A stretch of 64,000 nt of DNA from Maratus speciosus (Eukaryota; Arthropoda; Arachnida; Araneae; Salticidae): positions 443,053,502 to 443,117,501 of the forward strand of contig OZ010794.1 of NCBI GenBank assembly GCA_963932465.1. Reading direction: 5' to 3'. The position numbers and the translations under genes were made by a program. How positions within the stretch are numbered: position 1 is the first letter of the stretch; every line of letters starts with the position of its first letter. Below are positions 51,601 to 56,891 of the stretch, in pieces. The notes under the pieces are model-generated. The model was not told where the DNA came from. It saw only the letters and a program-made list of their open reading frames with translations, and searched no databases.

Positions 51601-54600
51601 TTTCAAGAAAAAGCCACAAAGAAAATGGACATGGCGTTGTGCAAATGGCTCAACAAGTGAAATCGACTACATCTTAACAAACAAAAAGCATCTTATTCAG
51701 GATTGCAGCGTTCTCAATAACTTCAATACAGGAAGTGATCACAGGTTGGTTAGATGCAAACTACTGTTAAATACTAAAGTGGAAAGAATGAAGCTTTTGC
51801 AACACTCAAAGAAATCAATCGATATAATAAATCTCCAGAAACATAAAGAAGAATTCCATTTGGAACTTAAAAACCGTTTCCAAGTACTTCAATCAGCTTT
51901 AGAAGAAGAGCAAGATGTTACAGTAGTGAACAAGAAACTAACCAGTACTCTACAAGATATTGCAAAGAAGATAGCCGGCGATGCACAAGTAAAGCAGACA
52001 AAGAAAATAACAGAAGAAACAAGAAGATTGATGAAGAAACGCAGAGAATTTAAAATGAAGAAAAACGATCCTAAATCAAGAGTTGAATATGCTGAATTAT
52101 GTAAAACGGTAAGAAAATGTGTTACAGAAGATATCAGAAAATTTAACTCTGATCTTGTCAAGAAAATTCTAGAAGATAACAAAAGTTTAAAATCAGCTAG
52201 GCGAAAACTTTGTGTTGGAAGAAAAGGTATTTTTGCACTAAAGAGGGCAGATGGAACAATCACCAAAATCAATAAAGAAATAGTACACATTGTCGAAAAA
52301 TTCTATAACGATTTATATAAATGTGAAGATCAGAGGGAAATCAACTTATGTGATCCACGGGAAAACTTACCAGAAACCGATGCCATAATCTCAGTGACGA
52401 CAGACGAAGTTTTACAAGCCATTAAATTTATGAAAAAAGGTAAATGCCCCGGAGAAGATGGAATTACAATCGACCTTATCAAAGAAGCAGGAGAAGAATT
52501 TGCAAAAATGCTATCCTTACTGTTTTCCAAATGTCTCCAGAAGTCAGATGTACCAGAAGATTGGAATAATGCTGTGATGGTGCTACTTTACAAGAAAGGA
52601 GAGAAGGAAAACATTAAAAACTACCGTCCAGTCAGCTTACTGTCAGTGATTTATAAAATTTTCACCAAAGTTTTAACGACAAGATTTGAATCAGCTCTGG
52701 ACTCAGCTCAACCTAGAGAACAAGCAGGATTCCGAAGTGGATTCAGCACAATGGATCATATCCAAACGGTAAGGGAACTCATAGAAAAACATAAGGAATA
52801 TAATTTACCTCTTTGCCTTGCCTTTATTGATTATGAAAAAGCATTTGATTCGGTCTACACATCAGCAGTAGTAGAATCTCTGGAGGACATTGGTATAGAC
52901 AGACCTTACATCAATATTATAAAGAAGATTTACAAGAAAGCAACAGCAACCATCCGCTTGGACAAAGGAAAAGCAAAGATCAAGCTTGGAAGAGGGGTAA
53001 GACAAGGAGACACCATTTCGCCTAAGCTTTTTACTGCTGTCTTAGAAAATATTTTCAAGAAGCTGGATTGGGAAAACAAAGGGATTAGAATAAATGGGGA
53101 ATATTTAAGTCATCTCCGATTCGCTGACGACATTTTAATTCTCAGTAACAGTCCTGAAGAATTGGAAAATATGCTAAAAGATTTGGCAGAAGCTACCATT
53201 AATGTGGGATTAAAAATAAACTTGGAAAAGACTAAGGTGATGTTTAATTCATTTGCATCAAAAAGAAAATCGTCTACAACAACACTGAAATTAAAGAAGT
53301 GCAAAGTTATGTGTACCTTGGGCAAGAATTATCATCTGATAATAGTATCATGAATGAAATCAATAGAAGAATAAGAAATGGATGGAGTGCTTTTTGGAAG
53401 AACAATATTATTCTGAAGAGTAGCATGCCCCTGTGTTTGAAAAGAAAGGTATTTAACCAATGTGTTTTACCTGTCCTAACTTATGGAGCAGAAACATGGA
53501 CGCTAACAAAACGGATGGTACAAAGATTACAAACAACACAGAGAAGTATGGAAAGATGTATGCTAGGTATAACTAGAAGAGACAGAAAAAGAATAACCTG
53601 GATAAGAAGTCAGACGAAAGTTTTTGACATCATTGAAAGAATTAAACGGCTAAAATGGAAATGGGCTGGGCACATCGCAAGAAGACAAGACAATAGATGG
53701 AGCACAAACACCCTACAGTGGTATCCCAGAGATGTAAAACGGCCAAGAAGACGACCTCAAGTAAGATGGAGTGATGAAATCAGAAAAGTAGCCGGTGTAA
53801 ATTGGATGACTAAAGCACTAGACAGGAAACATTGGAAAAATCTGGGGGAGACCTACATCCAGCAGTGGATTGAAAACGGTTGATGATGATGATGATGATG
53901 ATTTATTTTAAAGACATTTGTTCTTCTGTTAATTTTGTTTAATTTAATTTGTAATCCATAATTATTTTTTTGTAATATTTGCGAATTCGCCTCCAAATAT
54001 ACTCATCTTAATGGCCCTGTGGCTAAATCATGGCAACCTGATGGCAATGATACAGAATGACAAAAATTTCTTGCAGAATTTTTTTTCATTTGGACAATCA
54101 ATTATGTGTTTTTTTTAGGATGGGGGGGGGGGGGAGAAAATCCATTCATCAGTACAAAATCTTCTACAGGACAATACTGATTAGGTGTAACAGTCTTCTG
54201 CATTTCAGAGTTTTTTCACACACACACATACCCTTCCAGCATACAATATTTAAAATCATTAAACTCTTTTTTTTTTTCTTTCTGTCCTTTTTTGTTCTTG
54301 TTGTGCTTAATTATTTTGTTTTTACTTTCACGTATTAATAAGAAGATTTAAGTGTTCTATTTTTTACTTTGAAGTACCAATAACTGGATTTTTTTCTTTT
54401 GTCTCATATCTTATTTTGCAGAAACAATAAGTAAATAATCCATTTTTTTTTTTTATTCCTTTCAAATGCTCTTTCTTTTTTTTCTTTTTTCTGTTCTTTT
54501 TCCAGCACACAAAATTAAAAATCTTAATTTTTAAAAAAAATGCAATTTAACAAATTACAACGACCATTTGGAAAATGATTTTTTCAAAGACTAAAATTTA

Positions 54601-56848
54601 AGACATAAAAAATTGCACAGAGTTGATCATACATTACGTACGTGATTGATTACATGTTTCGGTACTGTAAATTTTTAAACTTCTATGGAGTTGGTCATAC
54701 ATTACGTATGCCATGGATTAAACATTAATATTCCTGGACCAATTTTAAATGAAATTTCATTCTTAAACTTCTAAACATCTCACAATATTACTTTTTACAC
54801 CGTCGTATAGAGAAAAAAAATGTACTTTTAAATGCAATTTGTTTGAAAGCGGTATCTCAATTTGTTTCTGAATTATTAAATTTTTTTTTGTAGTTTTTAT
54901 TACTTTTTTGTCATAGAGGCAACAGAAGTATCCAGCTCTGTTGAAAGTAAAGGGAAAATACAGATTACTGTATGGACCAATCAAAAAACGAATAAAATGT
55001 GGATTCAACTAATAAAACGCTTCACATATGTTTTTGATTTCCTACCCTGATGGAGGACAATAACCATTTTCCCAAATGGTTAAAAAAAAAAAAAAAAAAA
55101 AAATTCTCCCTAATTGTTTGTTATTTTACTCTATTTATTTTATTTGCTACTTTGAAGTATCATTAAATAAACGAATTATCAACCACAGAATTCCCCCCTC
55201 CCTCCATACAGTTATAGGAGGATGCTGTACTCTGTTGTATCCTTTGGTTTAAAAAAAAGCACCTGTATTGCCCTTCATCCAAAAAATAGCACACTTCTTG
55301 CTCCTTAGTCAGAGGATTTGTGCCCTTACTGCTCTCTGTATTAAAAATTTGCTTGCATAGTAAAAACTGTTTCATTGTTGTGTCTTGAAAAGAGTGTCAT
55401 GGCTTTTAAATATTAAAACTGTCTTTAAGAATTCCTTTAAAATAAAGAAATGGCTCTTAACCTTCTCATTGCCGCGAACTGATGTATCCATTCACGAAGC
55501 TATAGGTTTCACTGCAATAGAAGGGTCATTCTATGCCAAATTGACCAAAAAATTTCATTGTTCAACCTGACCATTTCAGATTTCAATGAAACTGCCAGGA
55601 ATCATTGTTCCTGATCATGTAAATGAGAATATATTTTTTTATCTCATTAAATTTTCATACAATTAATTATTTAAATTTTGAAAATCATCATTTTTTGGCT
55701 TGCATAAATGTTTTCAATTTTGAATTTCTCAAGTTCTATCCGGCATAGAGAGTTCTATAACCCCTCATTTTAAAGAGAATTTCATAAGGTTTGATTTGAT
55801 ATGCAAGTTGACTATGCTTCATTAAAAATAATAATTTTTAAATTTTTTAAAAATTTGAATTAAACATTCGTTAGATAGTGCTTTTTAAAAATTTCAAAAA
55901 AAATGTATGTTTTATGTAATATTATAAGCTTAAAATTTTGAAATATTTAGAGTGGGATCGTAATGGGATCAAGAGTTATTAAATAAAAGCTAAATATTAC
56001 AATACAAATGATAATCTGACTCTAACTTATTTTGTTATTTTTATTTATTTATTTATTTTTTTGTATGGTAAACTTTAGCTTTTATTTCATAACTCCTGAT
56101 CCCATGGAGATCCCACTCTAAAAATTTCAAAATTTTAAGCTTATAATATCACATAAAACATACATTTTTTTTTTTTAATTTTTGAAGAACACTATTTCAA
56201 AATTTTTAAAAAATTTAAAAATTATTTAAAAATTATTTTTTTTTAATGAAGCATAGTCAACTTGCATATCAAATCAAACCTTAGGAAATTCTCTTTAAAA
56301 TGAGGGGTTATAGAACTCTCTACGCCTGATAGAACTTGAGAAATTAAAAATTGAAAACATTTATGGAAGCCAAAAAATGATGATTTTTCAAAATTTAAAT
56401 AATTAATTGTATGAAAATTTTAGTGAGATAAAAAAAATTATAAAAATATATTCTCATTTATATCATCAGGGACAATGATTCCTGGCAGTTTCATTGAAGT
56501 CTGAAATGGTCAGGTTAAGTCACTGGTTGATTTGGCGTGGAATAACCCAGAAGCATTATTTAAATTAATATAACTCTACAGATATAAACCAGATTTAAAA
56601 AATTAAGTTCTGATTAATACTCTCAAAGCTTATATGCTTATAGGTAATAAAAAATATATCATGTTGGGAAAAAACATCTTTTTTTAGCATTAAAAAAAAT
56701 TACAGAGAAAACAACATTACAATTTTGCCCTTTTGCTCTGCGATCAGGGGGTTAAGAAGCTTTGGGGCCCCTTTTTTCTTCAGTAGCACACTGCCTTTTT
56801 TATAAAACCTGGTGGGAACTCTGCAACCATCTAAATAATCAACTCCCC

Positions 56849-56891
<43 letters not shown>

